Positions 43,530 to 52,071 of a stretch of 58,945 bases of DNA are shown piece after piece. Location: NCBI GenBank assembly GCA_947627205.1, contig CANQVE010000010.1, positions 1-58,945 of the forward strand, in the 5' to 3' direction. Below the pieces are notes generated by a model. The model worked only from the letters and a program-made list of their open reading frames with translations, ran no database searches and was not told the DNA's origin. The stretch is from an uncultured Clostridia bacterium. GTDB lineage: Bacteria > Bacillota > Clostridia > Oscillospirales > Ruminococcaceae. Positions within the stretch are counted from its first letter, which is position 1, and the number at the start of each line of letters is the position of its first letter. Made by a program: the position numbers and the translations under genes.

Positions 43530-44726
43530 TTATTCCCTTACTTTCTTTATCTCGGCTTCTGCGCTGCCTCTGCCGAACATTATTTCAACATTATCTCCGA
43601 CAGAAAGCTCTCCCGAGTCGGAAATTATTTTTTCTCCGTGCTTTACCGTCGAATATCCGCGCTTTAAGACTGAAAGCGGATCGAGCGCAGAAATAAGCTG
43701 TCTATTCTTTTCGAGAGTTATTTCACTTATCTCCAGCTTTTTATTCATAGAGCGCTTTATATTGTCCGAAAGCACCGAAAGCCTGTTTTCCCTGCTTTCA
43801 TAGCTTCTTTCAAGAAGCTCGTCCATACGTTCTTTAAACGCAGATACTTCTGTATACTTCTGCATTAGTTTCGCATTCAGCTTGTCCAAAAGCGTGGTTT
43901 TTGAAACTTCAAGCTCCTTTAAAAGCCCCTCTTTATCGGGCACTGCCGCGACCGCCGCAGCCGTTGGCGTAGGGACTGTTTTGTCCGCGGCAAGGTCGGA
44001 TATTGTCATATTTATCTCGTGACCGACGGCGCTTATAACAGGTATCCTGCTCATAAATATCGCTCTTGCGACGTTCTCGCTGTTAAAAGCGCTAAGGTCT
44101 TCGGAAGCGCCGCCGCCCCTGCCGATTACAATTACATCGGCGTCTGTAGTCTGCGCGTATCCTATACCGCGGACTATAGAATCGGGAGCGCCCTCGCCCT
44201 GTACCGACGCAGGCACAACAAGCATTTTCACACAGGGGAATCTGCCCCTAAGTGTTTTTTCGATATCATGAACGACCGCTCCCGTAGGAGAAGTCACGAC
44301 CGCTATCTTTTTCGGAAACTTGGGAAGCGGACGTTTTCTGTCGAAAATTCCCTCGGCTTTAAGTTTTTTTACAAGCTCTTCGAGCGCGACAGACTGCTCG
44401 CCGTCACCGTCGGTTTTTACCTCGCTGCAAACAAGGCTGTATGTTCCCGATGGTCCATAGACCGAAATATTTCCTTTGCAGATAACGCTCTTTCCCTCTT
44501 CTAACTCAACGCCTATCCTGCTGTAAACCCTGCTCCATATAACAGCGCTGAGCTTTGAAGCCTTGTCCGAAATGCTGAAATAACAATGTCCTGCAGGTGA
44601 CAGTCTGAGATTTGTTATTTCACCGCGTACAGATAGGCTCATAAGTCTTTTGTCATTTTCCAGCAGGCGGGAAACAAGACTGTTTACATTAGACGGGGTA
44701 ACAACGATCTCTTTAGCGTTCTCCAT
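43530..44726 (-). CDS. xseA: Exonuclease VII large subunit
   Basis: 398 residues. N-terminal OB fold (LSVRGEITNLRLSPAGHCYFSISD), then the catalytic domain with VVTSPTGAVVHDIEKTL and VIGRGGGASEDLSAFNSE, and PVISAVGHEIN. It degrades single-stranded DNA. The start overlaps the nusB end by 14 bp. Confidence 0.95.
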   Translation of the reverse strand: MENAKEIVVTPSNVNSLVSRLLENDKRLMSLSVRGEITNLRLSPAGHCYFSISDKASKLSAVIWSRVYSRIGVELEEGKSVICKGNISVYGPSGTYSLVCSEVKTDGDGEQSVALEELVKKLKAEGIFDRKRPLPKFPKKIAVVTSPTGAVVHDIEKTLRGRFPCVKMLVVPASVQGEGAPDSIVRGIGYAQTTDADVIVIGRGGGASEDLSAFNSENVARAIFMSRIPVISAVGHEINMTISDLAADKTVPTPTAAAVAAVPDKEGLLKELEVSKTTLLDKLNAKLMQKYTEVSAFKERMDELLERSYESRENRLSVLSDNIKRSMNKKLEISEITLEKNRQLISALDPLSVLKRGYSTVKHGEKIISDSGELSVGDNVEIMFGRGSAEAEIKKVRE

Positions 44727-45132
44727 TGTTTCCCTCTAACTCTTTCATGTACGAATTCAATATACCGTTTATAAACGAACTGTCCGATTTCAGAGAATAT
44801 TTCTTTGAAAGCTCTACAGCTTCGTTTATTGCCACGGCATTCGGGACATTTTCACAATATTTCATCTCATAGACCGCGATCTTGAGTATAACGATATTGA
44901 CCTTTGCAATACGCGCAACAGACCGCGTCTTTGAATATTTAGCTATCACACCGAGAATTTCCTCGTCATGCTCTAAAACCCCGCGCACAAGCTCGTCCGT
45001 CTGTTCGTTTTTCGCCATGTCGAAAGCCTCGGAATTAAGCTCATCTATCTCGTCGGGAGATGTTCCGAAAAGCGTCTGATAGAGTATCAGAAAAGCGCCC
45101 TCGCGGATCTCGCTTCTTTTAAGCCTGCTCAT
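44713..45132 (-). CDS. nusB: Transcription antitermination protein NusB
   Basis: 139 residues from ATG 45132, which overlaps the asp23 stop (45119); the longer frame to 45174 lies within asp23 and is rejected. It begins MSRLKRSEIREGAFLILYQ and ends with AVAINEAVELSKKYSLKSDSS. Part of the rRNA antitermination complex with NusE. Confidence 0.94.
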   Translation of the reverse strand: MSRLKRSEIREGAFLILYQTLFGTSPDEIDELNSEAFDMAKNEQTDELVRGVLEHDEEILGVIAKYSKTRSVARIAKVNIVILKIAVYEMKYCENVPNAVAINEAVELSKKYSLKSDSSFINGILNSYMKELEGNNGER

Positions 45133-45490
45133 TATCCACCCCGGCATCCTCTTCTTTAAAGCTAACGCCCGCAATGCCGACGTCTACTTTTGTCACGGTA
45201 AATCCCGTCATGTTCTGCACAGCCGACTTAACGCTCTTCTGCACGCTTTCCGCGGCTTTTACGGCGTTATAACCCTCGTCTATGAATATCTCAAGTTTTA
45301 TCGACGCAGTTTCTCCCGAAATTTTCGCGCGGACAGGAGATTTTCTCATAAGTTTTGAAAATGCGTCCTCGTTTTCTGCAGGTCTGAACTTTACGCCCTC
45401 TATTTCAAGAGCGGCTGTCCGGGCTATCTTAACTATAACGTTTTCGGAAACTTTTATGCTTCCGACGGTGTTGGTCTTGTTTTTTTCCAT
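45119..45490 (-). CDS. Asp23/Gls24 family envelope stress protein
   Basis: 123 residues. GSIKVSENVIVKIARTAALEIEGV and IDEGYNAVKAAESVQKSVKS are typical of Asp23-family proteins, which gather at the membrane with AmaP or act near fatty acid and cell-envelope genes. Its position before nusB is common in Clostridia. First gene of the long operon; TTTGGAGGAAA precedes the ATG. Confidence 0.92.
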   Translation of the reverse strand: MEKNKTNTVGSIKVSENVIVKIARTAALEIEGVKFRPAENEDAFSKLMRKSPVRAKISGETASIKLEIFIDEGYNAVKAAESVQKSVKSAVQNMTGFTVTKVDVGIAGVSFKEEDAGVDNEQA

Positions 45491-45533
45491 AAATTTCCTC
45501 CAAATTGTCCGAATGGATATATATACATCTTAT

Positions 45534-45562
45534 ATTATACCACACTTTTCTTTTTTAAACAA
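45534..45562 (-). promoter_or_regulatory. Promoter of the asp23-to-recN operon
   Basis: On the minus strand TTGTTT (45557-45562), 17 bp, TATAAT (45534-45539). No other promoter was noticed before recN. Confidence 0.75.
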
Positions 45563-45716
45563 GTATTTTTTTATTGAATAATCAAAAAAATGAATAAAAT
45601 TTTTTAAATATACAAATTCATGCTTTAACGGCAGTCTGTGAACTTACTTTTCAGACATTATGCTGTAACAAAAAATTTATTTCGGAATATTATGAACTGA
45701 AAGCGAGGCGAACGGT

Positions 45717-45890
45717 ATGAGATGCCCGAAAAAGCGAAAACACAAAAACAACGGAAAATTGCCGCTGATACTTGCGGCAGCGGCATTTCTGGGAGCTATT
45801 ATGTGCATTTCGTTTTTTTCGTTTAAGGTCATGCTGTTTATAATCGCAATTTTGCTTATTGTTCTGGGGATATTTTTGCTGAAGCTGTGA
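45717..45890 (+). CDS. 57-residue two-helix membrane protein upstream of spoVM
   Basis: A basic start (MRCPKKRKHKNNGK) is followed by two adjacent hydrophobic helices (LPLILAAAAFLGAIMCISFF and VMLFIIAILLIVLGIFLL). GAGG lies 8 nt before the ATG. It abuts the spoVM ribosome site, GAGGAG beginning right after its stop. Probably a sporulation membrane protein made in the mother cell, based only on its neighbour. No family name is known to me. Confidence 0.65.
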   Translation: MRCPKKRKHKNNGKLPLILAAAAFLGAIMCISFFSFKVMLFIIAILLIVLGIFLLKL

Positions 45891-45903
45891 GAGGAGCGAT
45901 TTT

Positions 45904-45987
45904 ATGAAAGTTGTTGTTGTCAAGAGTCCGAAAATGTTTGCGGGAGTGTTGAGGCTGATGTTTGGTATCAGAAACGAGCAAAATTAA
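45904..45987 (+). CDS. spoVM: SpoVM-like sporulation peptide
   Basis: 27 residues beginning MKVVVVKSPKMFAGVLRLMFG, closely matching the layout of B. subtilis SpoVM (K-x-P-K-F/M-x-G-x-x-R-x-M-x-G). GAGGAG is 7 nt before the ATG. SpoVM is an amphipathic helix that binds the curved forespore membrane and anchors SpoIVA during coat assembly. Too short for routine gene callers. Confidence 0.85.
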   Translation: MKVVVVKSPKMFAGVLRLMFGIRNEQN

Positions 45988-46031
45988 CAAAACCGTGTAA
46001 AATCATCAAACGTAGTCTAGAGGGAACGCCG

Positions 46032-46166
46032 GTATACAGTGTGCATCCAGAGGCCGGAATTTAAGAAGCTAGAAGCTAGAACTATGACGAAAGACAAATA
46101 TTCTTTCTTTTTTAAATTCTAGCCTCTAGCTTCTAATTATCTAGTCTCTGGATGTGCACTGTATAC
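46032..46166. repeat. 135-bp fold-back element with terminal inverted repeats
   Basis: The ends GTATACAGTG (46032-46041) and CACTGTATAC (46157-46166) are exact inverted repeats. The pairing continues through CATCCAGAG/CTCTGGATG and, further in, AGAAGCTAGAAGCTAGA (46065-46081) against TCTAGCCTCTAGCTTCT near 46118-46134 with one mismatch. A short A/T-rich tip completes one long hairpin. It encodes nothing. It looks like a MITE or REP-type element, or an intergenic RNA hairpin between convergent spoVM and spoIIIAH. Confidence 0.75.
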
Positions 46167-46182
46167 TTGAAGTTCTCCCCAC

Positions 46183-46196
46183 GCACTGCGCAGTGC
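46183..46196. repeat. 14-bp perfect palindrome
   Basis: GCACTGCGCAGTGC, directly before the spoIIIAH stop at 46200. A possible small terminator stem without a T run. Confidence 0.5.
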
Positions 46197-46199
46197 ATA

Positions 46200-46736
46200 T
46201 TATTTAACTTCTACGATGGTTATCCTGTCCGCGCTTACGTCTACTTCTGACAAGAGCGCGGATTTTATCTTTGCCGCGCCCGCCGCGTCAAGTCCGTCTG
46301 TCTTTACTATTACATTTGCGCCGTTTGCCGTTATGTAGCAGAGAGCGTCCTCAAAACCCTGCGCTTTGAGCATGGTTTCTACGGCGTTTTCGCTTGCAAT
46401 AAGCTCGCTCAAATCCTGTGCGCTTGTTTCTGTTGAATTAAGCTCGTCTTGTGTCATATCGCCGCCCTGATACATGACTGCAAGCATCTGCGCGGCTTCG
46501 TCGCGCGCCTGCTGTTTTTCGAGCCTTGCGCTCGCAAAATATGCGTCGGTGTCGGTGTTTGCGACATATTCCATGTCGCCGTAATTTCCGCCGACTTCTT
46601 CTGTCGGCTCGGTGATATCTTTCTTTCCGCTCTGCGCTATGAAGTTTACCGCGACTGCCGCGCCTAAAAGAAGCGTGAGTGACGCAACGGCTATCTGCTT
46701 CTTTCCGATAATAAGATTGATCCTTTTCATTCTCAT
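46200..46736 (-). CDS. spoIIIAH: Stage III sporulation protein AH
   Basis: 178 residues from ATG 46736 (CTCCTTTT complement, AAAAGGAG 7 nt before); a frame to 46763 lies inside spoIIIAG. One N-terminal membrane helix (QIAVASLTLLLGAAVAVNFI), then an acidic linker and the C-terminal EscJ/PrgK-like ring domain (GFEDALCYITANGANVIVK..AKIKSALLSEVDVSADRITIVEV). It pairs with SpoIIQ to form the feeding channel between mother cell and forespore. Confidence 0.93.
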   Translation of the reverse strand: MRMKRINLIIGKKQIAVASLTLLLGAAVAVNFIAQSGKKDITEPTEEVGGNYGDMEYVANTDTDAYFASARLEKQQARDEAAQMLAVMYQGGDMTQDELNSTETSAQDLSELIASENAVETMLKAQGFEDALCYITANGANVIVKTDGLDAAGAAKIKSALLSEVDVSADRITIVEVK

Positions 46737-46759
46737 AGGTTTTCTCCTTTTAATAAATT

Positions 46760-47269
46760 TCAATATGCTACATAGACCTTTGAAATGCCGATATTCAGGG
46801 CTTTCGCGGCAATGTTAGCGACTTGCCCGCGCACTACGGGATCGCTTGCTCCCTCGCAGACTATAGCCGCGGAACGCACAACAGGCATTATTTTCACCGT
46901 TTTCAGCGGCTCTTTTGAGCTTCCCGCAAGGACCACCTCCGTTTCTTCGGAATAATCGTTTTCTTTGCTTTCCGATTTGCTGTTTTTTTCATATACAACG
47001 CGCTCCGTTCTGTCTATTGTGACCATAACGCTGACTTTTCCCACTCCGTCTATTTGCAGGATAAGAGAGCTGAGCCGTTCTTCCAGCTCGCGTTCCAGCT
47101 TTGCGCAGTCCTCGCTGAAAGCCGTATCTTGTGATGTATTGCTGTCTGCTCTTTTGAAAAAACTGCTCAGCAATAACAGCAGCATCACAAAGAGTCCGCA
47201 CAGGACGACAATTCTTCGCACCTTGTCATTAGAAAAGATCTGCTTTATACGTTCGTTCAAAAAAGTCAT
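46760..47269 (-). CDS. spoIIIAG: Stage III sporulation protein AG
   Basis: 169 residues from ATG 47269 (AAAAGG 8 nt before); a GTG 9 nt earlier is the alternative start. One N-terminal membrane helix (IVVLCGLFVMLLLLLSSFF), then SSLILQIDGVGKVSVMVTID...VRGQVANIAAKALNIGISKVYV, the ring-forming domain. Forms the large ring of the SpoIIIA-SpoIIQ channel. Confidence 0.92.
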   Translation of the reverse strand: MTFLNERIKQIFSNDKVRRIVVLCGLFVMLLLLLSSFFKRADSNTSQDTAFSEDCAKLERELEERLSSLILQIDGVGKVSVMVTIDRTERVVYEKNSKSESKENDYSEETEVVLAGSSKEPLKTVKIMPVVRSAAIVCEGASDPVVRGQVANIAAKALNIGISKVYVAY

Positions 47270-47281
47270 ATTCCTCACCTT

Positions 47282-47737
47282 TTATGTGATCGTTATTTTT
47301 ATATTCTTCGGGAGCTCGCTTTCGAGAAGTTCACGGGCATCGGTTTCCCGAGTACTGTTCTCGCCGAGGACTATCCTTATTTCAGTAATATCTATGCTGT
47401 ACAATCCCGAAATATTAACGATTATGTGGACTTGTTCGGGATAAATTTCTTTTTCAGCCAACAACGCTCTTATCTTCTCTTCGGTTTTTCTGCATACCTC
47501 GTCTTTTAGCTGTTCATTAACACCGCTCGAAAAATCATTTATTGTGCTGTCGGCTTCTTTTTCATAATCGCTTATGTCAAGCTCGGGTTTTATACCCGCA
47601 AATGCCGTTAAGGCTATAAGCAGGAAAACTCCCGCCGTCAGAAGCGATATCTGCTTTGAATATTTGTTTTCGGGAACAAGTATTTTAAACAGCGCCGAGG
47701 CTATCGCCGCGACACAAATTGTCGAAAGAAATTTCAT
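47282..47737 (-). CDS. spoIIIAF: Stage III sporulation protein AF
   Basis: 151 residues. Two membrane helices at the N-terminus (STICVAAIASALFKILVP, SLLTAGVFLLIALTAFAGI) and a soluble C-terminal part with a ring-building motif like that of SpoIIIAG/AH (VHIIVNISGLYSIDITEIRI). Essential for the channel complex. Confidence 0.9.
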   Translation of the reverse strand: MKFLSTICVAAIASALFKILVPENKYSKQISLLTAGVFLLIALTAFAGIKPELDISDYEKEADSTINDFSSGVNEQLKDEVCRKTEEKIRALLAEKEIYPEQVHIIVNISGLYSIDITEIRIVLGENSTRETDARELLESELPKNIKITIT

Positions 47738-47759
47738 TTTATGTCCTTTTCAATTATAA

Positions 47760-48881
47760 CTATCCTTTTGTCATCGCAAACATTAAAACCACCGAAATAA
47801 AATTCAGAAGAATAAAACACGCGCACACCGCAAGTATTATGGTTATTATCTGCGTACAGCTTTTCGCCAGAGCGGAGAGCGGTTTCAGGTCAAACATTTC
47901 CGCGGCGGCTTCTGCCGCAGAAAACATCATAAGATAACAAACGAGCGACGCGGCTATAGGGAGAATTATGGCGAAAACTGCTATTATGCCGTAAGTGCCT
48001 ACACTTGACTTTAGTATCTCAAGTCCTCCGCCGACTGTTCCTACCGCGTCGGAAATTGTCCCGCCGACAATGGGAACTCCCTGTGATACGATGAATTTTG
48101 CCGTTCGGAGAGCTGTTCCGTCAGATGACGAAGCGACCGCTGTCTGTACGGAAAGCACTCCCATAAATATTGTCATTATAAGCGACAAGCCCCACACGGT
48201 AAACTTTTTTATAAGCTCCCCTGCTTTTTCTATTTTAAGTTCGGGGTGTACCGCTCCCGCTACGGAAAAGCCGAGTATCGCGCTGCAAAGCGGAGCAAGA
48301 AGATTTACACATATCTGGGAGAAAAGCTGTGAGGCGGCAATGACTGCTGTATTTATCGCCGAAGCGGTATTGATATAACCAAGCGCGGCGGAAATCCCCG
48401 CAAACGACGGAATAAAAACTATCATAAAGTTTGCGGCGGCGCTTAAAACTTCGAGCGCGTCATTTACTGCGCCTGATATTGCCGAAGCGCATATCCCCGC
48501 AGTGCATACGGCTCCGACGGCGGAAATGACGCCCTTTAGAGTATTGTCGGGGGCTATGCTGTTTCCCAGAACACAAAGGAGAATTGCTCCGCACAGCGCT
48601 CCCAGAACTTTAAGCGGTTCTGTAACTTTGCTTGCAAGCGTATCCCAAACGCTTTGAAGCACGCCGAAAAACGTCAGGTTTTCAGCGCCGTTGTTATCGG
48701 GAGATATCCCGTTTTCATCAAGAATATCCTGTGCTTCGTCCGTAAGCGCACCGCTTAATTCGCCGCTTATTTCACTGCTTAACTCCCCGCTCGTATCTTC
48801 TGCGCTTTGAGCATAAGTTCGTATGTCGAGGCAAATGCAGGTGCAAATAAAAATGAATATCAGCGAAAGAATTTTTTTCAT
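47760..48881 (-). CDS. spoIIIAE: Stage III sporulation protein AE
   Basis: 373 residues. Signal peptide, then seven to eight membrane helices with VFIPSFAGISAALGYINTAS and PIVGGTISDAVGTVGGGLEILK, typical of SpoIIIAE. The core membrane subunit of the channel, distantly like type III export proteins. Confidence 0.93.
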   Translation of the reverse strand: MKKILSLIFIFICTCICLDIRTYAQSAEDTSGELSSEISGELSGALTDEAQDILDENGISPDNNGAENLTFFGVLQSVWDTLASKVTEPLKVLGALCGAILLCVLGNSIAPDNTLKGVISAVGAVCTAGICASAISGAVNDALEVLSAAANFMIVFIPSFAGISAALGYINTASAINTAVIAASQLFSQICVNLLAPLCSAILGFSVAGAVHPELKIEKAGELIKKFTVWGLSLIMTIFMGVLSVQTAVASSSDGTALRTAKFIVSQGVPIVGGTISDAVGTVGGGLEILKSSVGTYGIIAVFAIILPIAASLVCYLMMFSAAEAAAEMFDLKPLSALAKSCTQIITIILAVCACFILLNFISVVLMFAMTKG

Positions 48882-48904
48882 TTAATGTCCTCGTTTTTTC
48901 TGTC

Positions 48905-49291
48905 TCACCGAATAAGGCTTGTTATAAGTTTTGCAAGGTCTGCGAATACGGGCAGGGATATAGCGGCAATAGCCGCTCTTCCGCCTAGCTCCAGCCAAAC
49001 CGCCGCAGAATTTTCTCCCGCGTCGCGGGCTATGCCCGAACACAATGTCGTTATGTAGCACACCGCAAGCGCTTTGAGCATTATCCCTATAAGCCTTAAG
49101 TCTATCCCCGCCTGCTCGGAAAGGTCCTTTACAGCATTTATTGTCGGCATAAGCATGGAAATTACCATTGAAAGGACTATAATGCCTGCCGCAGCGCTAA
49201 CAAAAAACGCCGTTTCGCTATTTATCTTCCGCAGGATAAGGCAGATGACTGCGGACAATATCCCCACACCGCAAAGCTCTATAACTTCCAT
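48905..49291 (-). CDS. spoIIIAD: Stage III sporulation protein AD
   Basis: 128 residues, about four helices (LCGVGILSAVICLILRKIN, SAAAGIIVLSMVISMLMP, ...). Typical SpoIIIAD, with DLRLIGIMLKALAVCYITTL and CSGIARDAGENSAAVWLELGGRAAI. Confidence 0.93.
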   Translation of the reverse strand: MEVIELCGVGILSAVICLILRKINSETAFFVSAAAGIIVLSMVISMLMPTINAVKDLSEQAGIDLRLIGIMLKALAVCYITTLCSGIARDAGENSAAVWLELGGRAAIAAISLPVFADLAKLITSLIR

Positions 49292-49302
49292 ATTTCAACA
49301 TC

Positions 49303-49500
49303 TCACCACAGTCCGAAAACGTCTTTTATTGTGTTAAAAAGTTCTTCTATCTCGGGTATAAGCATTAAAAGCACGATTATGATACCCGCAACAGTAAGCA
49401 TGACAGCCTGTTCGTCATGGTCGGTCTTTTTTAATATCAAATTCAATATTGCTACGATAATTCCGACCGCGGCTATCTTAAAAAGCAAATCAAGCTCCAT
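49303..49500 (-). CDS. spoIIIAC: Stage III sporulation protein AC
   Basis: 65 residues, two helices (LLFKIAAVGIIVAILNLILKK; AVMLTVAGIIIVLLMLIPEI). The KKTDHDEQA loop between them matches SpoIIIAC. Adjacent to spoIIIAB and AD in the standard order. Confidence 0.94.
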   Translation of the reverse strand: MELDLLFKIAAVGIIVAILNLILKKTDHDEQAVMLTVAGIIIVLLMLIPEIEELFNTIKDVFGLW

Positions 49501-49509
49501 AATTATTCC

Positions 49510-49986
49510 TCATACAATAAGTATTGCGGCGGCAGCTCCGCACAGCGCGCCTATCTGTTTAAGAGCTTTTCCTTTCCGCGAATATTCCTCCGCAGCCTGT
49601 TTTTCGAGCCGAGCAAACCGCTCGGAATAAAGCGATACGGTCATTATCGCGCCCTCGCTCCCGCTCTTTGAAAGCGCAGGGAGAAGCTCCTTTAAGAGCG
49701 CGGCCGCTTTCGACTTTTCGGGAAGCTCTCCGCAGGCTTTTTCCCATGCCGTCTTTATATCCGAAAGCTCTTCTAAATATTCGTTTACTTTTTTGGCAAA
49801 GCACCCGTTCTCGCGCGAAATAAGCTCCGATAATTCGGGATTTCCGAATTTTATTTCAACCGAAAAATTATTAAGCATCATAATTATCTCGTCAAGAAAT
49901 TCAACGCGTTTTTTAAGCTCTCGGCTCTTTTTCATTCCGAAAATAGTACAGACGGCAAATGCAATAAACGACAAAATTATTCTCAT
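49510..49986 (-). CDS. spoIIIAB: Stage III sporulation protein AB
   Basis: 158 residues with helices at both ends, and LDEIIMMLNNFSVEIKFGNPELSELI and SEGAIMTVSLYSERFARLEKQA between, the GspF-like fold of SpoIIIAB. Placed between the ATPase and spoIIIAC genes as usual. Confidence 0.92.
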   Translation of the reverse strand: MRIILSFIAFAVCTIFGMKKSRELKKRVEFLDEIIMMLNNFSVEIKFGNPELSELISRENGCFAKKVNEYLEELSDIKTAWEKACGELPEKSKAAALLKELLPALSKSGSEGAIMTVSLYSERFARLEKQAAEEYSRKGKALKQIGALCGAAAAILIV

Positions 49987-49999
49987 ACTTTCATTTACC

Positions 50000-50842
50000 T
50001 TAATCGCGCATAACGTGTATTTCCGAAATGTTTCCCCTGTCCTTTACTATCGCGGCACAGTCGAAATATTGAAGCACCGCTCTTGTGGACGGGCGCTTTG
50101 AGAGTTCGGAAAAATCTCCCGCATGGGCGGAAGCTATTATTTTTGCTCCGCAAAAGGCGCACTGTTCAATTGCTTTTTCGTCGTCGCCTATCTCGTCGCA
50201 GACAATTATTTCGGGGCTTAAAGTTCTTAATGCCATAAGTATTCCGTCGGTTTTTTCACAGCCGCAAAGGACGTCGGTATTAAGTCCTATGTCAAAGGAC
50301 GGAGTTCCTTTTATCATTGCAGAGATCTCGCCGCGCGTGTCTATGACGGTGACACGGTATTTTTCGGAAAGTTTTCTCGAAAGGTCGCGGAGAATAGTGG
50401 TCTTTCCCGACATAGCTGTTCCTCCGAGCAAGAGCGAGCGCGGCTTGTCCGAAAATATCATTTCAAAAAGTCCGTCCGCACAGCCTTTTATTTCGTGGGC
50501 TATGCGTATATTAAGTCCCGAAATATCGCGGACAGTTTCAATTTTTCCGTTTTTATAAACGCACATACCGCTTATGCCGACGCGGTGTCCGCCGTTTATT
50601 GTAACAAAACCGCGCGCAATATCGTTTTCAAACGAATAGACGGAATACCTGCAAATTTCCGCAAAGACCTCGGCTATCTCCTTAGCGGAAAACGGCTCGC
50701 TGCATGGGAGCATTTTCCCCGACGTTTCAACGCACACGGCAGGTCTGCCCGATCGCAGTCTTATTTCCGCAACGCCCGAAAGCGGTTTTTCTATGCGTAT
50801 CTTTGAGATTGAAGCAAGCGGAAGTTTTAATGTCTCGGTCAT
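50000..50842 (-). CDS. spoIIIAA: Stage III sporulation protein AA (ATPase)
   Basis: 280 residues from ATG 50842 (AGGAGG 8 nt before); the 31-codon upstream extension lacks a ribosome site. Secretion-type ATPase: VAEIRLRSGRPAV, AHEIKGCADGLFEMI, Walker A LLGGTAMSGKTTILRDL, ILMALRTLSPEIIVCDEIGD (Walker B). Powers the channel. First gene of spoIIIAA-AH, normally sigma-E dependent; I could not define the promoter. Confidence 0.94.
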   Translation of the reverse strand: MTETLKLPLASISKIRIEKPLSGVAEIRLRSGRPAVCVETSGKMLPCSEPFSAKEIAEVFAEICRYSVYSFENDIARGFVTINGGHRVGISGMCVYKNGKIETVRDISGLNIRIAHEIKGCADGLFEMIFSDKPRSLLLGGTAMSGKTTILRDLSRKLSEKYRVTVIDTRGEISAMIKGTPSFDIGLNTDVLCGCEKTDGILMALRTLSPEIIVCDEIGDDEKAIEQCAFCGAKIIASAHAGDFSELSKRPSTRAVLQYFDCAAIVKDRGNISEIHVMRD

Positions 50843-50924
50843 TTTAAGTTCCTCCTTTTTTCTTGTCCGATATGTTAAAGTGTATTCAAAGGGAGAGAGT
50901 TTTAGAACTTTTATGTAAAGCAAA

Positions 50925-50955
50925 AAGGCCCGCATGCTTTAGGCATACGGGGCTT
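50925..50955 (-). terminator. Terminator of the 2-hydroxyacid dehydrogenase gene
   Basis: Read leftward, GCCCCGTATGCC pairs with GCATGCGGGCC (G-U pairs included), then TTTTTGC. It separates this gene from spoIIIAA. Confidence 0.75.
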
Positions 50956-50970
50956 TATCAATAGCTTGAA

Positions 50971-51954
50971 TTATTTTACTTCATTTTTGAGTTCATTTCC
51001 CGAAAGATAATCGTCGAAATTTTCAAGCGTTATCTGGGCGATATTCGACAATGCTTCTTCTGTAAAAAACGCCTGGTGGGAGGTTATAATTACGTTCGGT
51101 CTTGAAACGAGCAAAGAAATGACCTCGTCGGTCACTATTTTATCGGAATTGTCCTCGAAGAACAACCCGCTTTCCTCCTCGTATACATCGAGCGCCGCGC
51201 CGCCTATCCTCTTTTCATTCAGCGCCGAGAGAAGCGCCTCGGTGTCTATAAGTCTGCCGCGCGAGGTATTTACTATAAGAACGTTCTTTTTCATAAGCTC
51301 AAGCGAACTTTTGTTTATGATATAGTGCGTTTCTTTTGTAAGCGGGCAATGGAGCGAGATAATGTCCGAATCCGTAAACAGCTCTTCTTTTGAAACATAT
51401 TCTACGCCGTCTATCTTTGCGGGAAACGGATCGAACGCAAGGACGTTCATTCCGAAGCCCTTGCAGATGTCGATAAAAACTCTGCCTATTTTTCCCGTAC
51501 CTATAACTCCTGCAGTTTTTCCGTGGAGGTCGAAGCCCATAAGCCCGTTAAGGCTGAAATTGAAATCGCGCGTGCGGATATATGCGCGGGGAATTTTTCT
51601 GTTGAGTGCAAGTATAAGCCCCATAGTATGCTCGGCTACAGCATAAGGCGAATATGCGGGTACTCTGAGTACTTTTATCCCGCGCTTCTGAGCCGTCTTT
51701 ACAGAGACGTTGTTGTAGCCTGCACAGCGCAGAAGTATCACTTCTACTTTTAGGCGCGAAAGTATCTCTATTGTTTTCTCGTTTACATCATCATTTACAA
51801 ATACGCATACCGCTTTCGCGCCCTCGGCGAGTTTTGCATTTTCAGGTCTTAATCTTCCGACGTAATAGCGTATATCATAGTTTTTGTTGTATTTGTCGAA
51901 CCATTCCTTGTCATAAGGCTTTGCGTCAAAAAACGCTATCTCTTCTTTTCCCAT
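50971..51954 (-). CDS. D-2-hydroxyacid dehydrogenase (D-lactate dehydrogenase-like)
   Basis: 327 residues from ATG 51954 (GGGAGG 6 nt before); the longer frame crosses that site. NAD-binding AGVIGTGKIGRVFIDI, catalytic Arg in VNTSRGRLID, Glu in DVYEEESGLFF, His in ITSHQAFFTEEAL. Most like fermentative D-lactate dehydrogenases reducing pyruvate. Monocistronic. Confidence 0.9.
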   Translation of the reverse strand: MGKEEIAFFDAKPYDKEWFDKYNKNYDIRYYVGRLRPENAKLAEGAKAVCVFVNDDVNEKTIEILSRLKVEVILLRCAGYNNVSVKTAQKRGIKVLRVPAYSPYAVAEHTMGLILALNRKIPRAYIRTRDFNFSLNGLMGFDLHGKTAGVIGTGKIGRVFIDICKGFGMNVLAFDPFPAKIDGVEYVSKEELFTDSDIISLHCPLTKETHYIINKSSLELMKKNVLIVNTSRGRLIDTEALLSALNEKRIGGAALDVYEEESGLFFEDNSDKIVTDEVISLLVSRPNVIITSHQAFFTEEALSNIAQITLENFDDYLSGNELKNEVK

Positions 51955-52010
51955 AATATCCTCCCATGAAACATTTGCTGATATTCTCTCCCGAATTTCG
52001 GCATTTATGC

Positions 52011-52039
52011 TTGACAAAAAGCTCGTTTGGAATTATAAT
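52011..52039 (+). promoter_or_regulatory. Promoter of the tfoX-like/mutS2 operon
   Basis: TTGACA (52011-52016), 17 bp, TATAAT (52034-52039). Confidence 0.88.
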
Positions 52040-52071
52040 TGTAATAGTACTTTCAAAGTGAGGAAAATAAT

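Noticed and set aside
45690-45923. Leftward 77-residue frame
   Set aside because: Antisense to the 57-residue membrane protein and spoVM-like gene, which have good ribosome sites and family match.
46065-46134. CRISPR-like repeats from the AGAAGCTAG units
   Set aside because: Units are in tandem with no spacers and belong to an inverted repeat.
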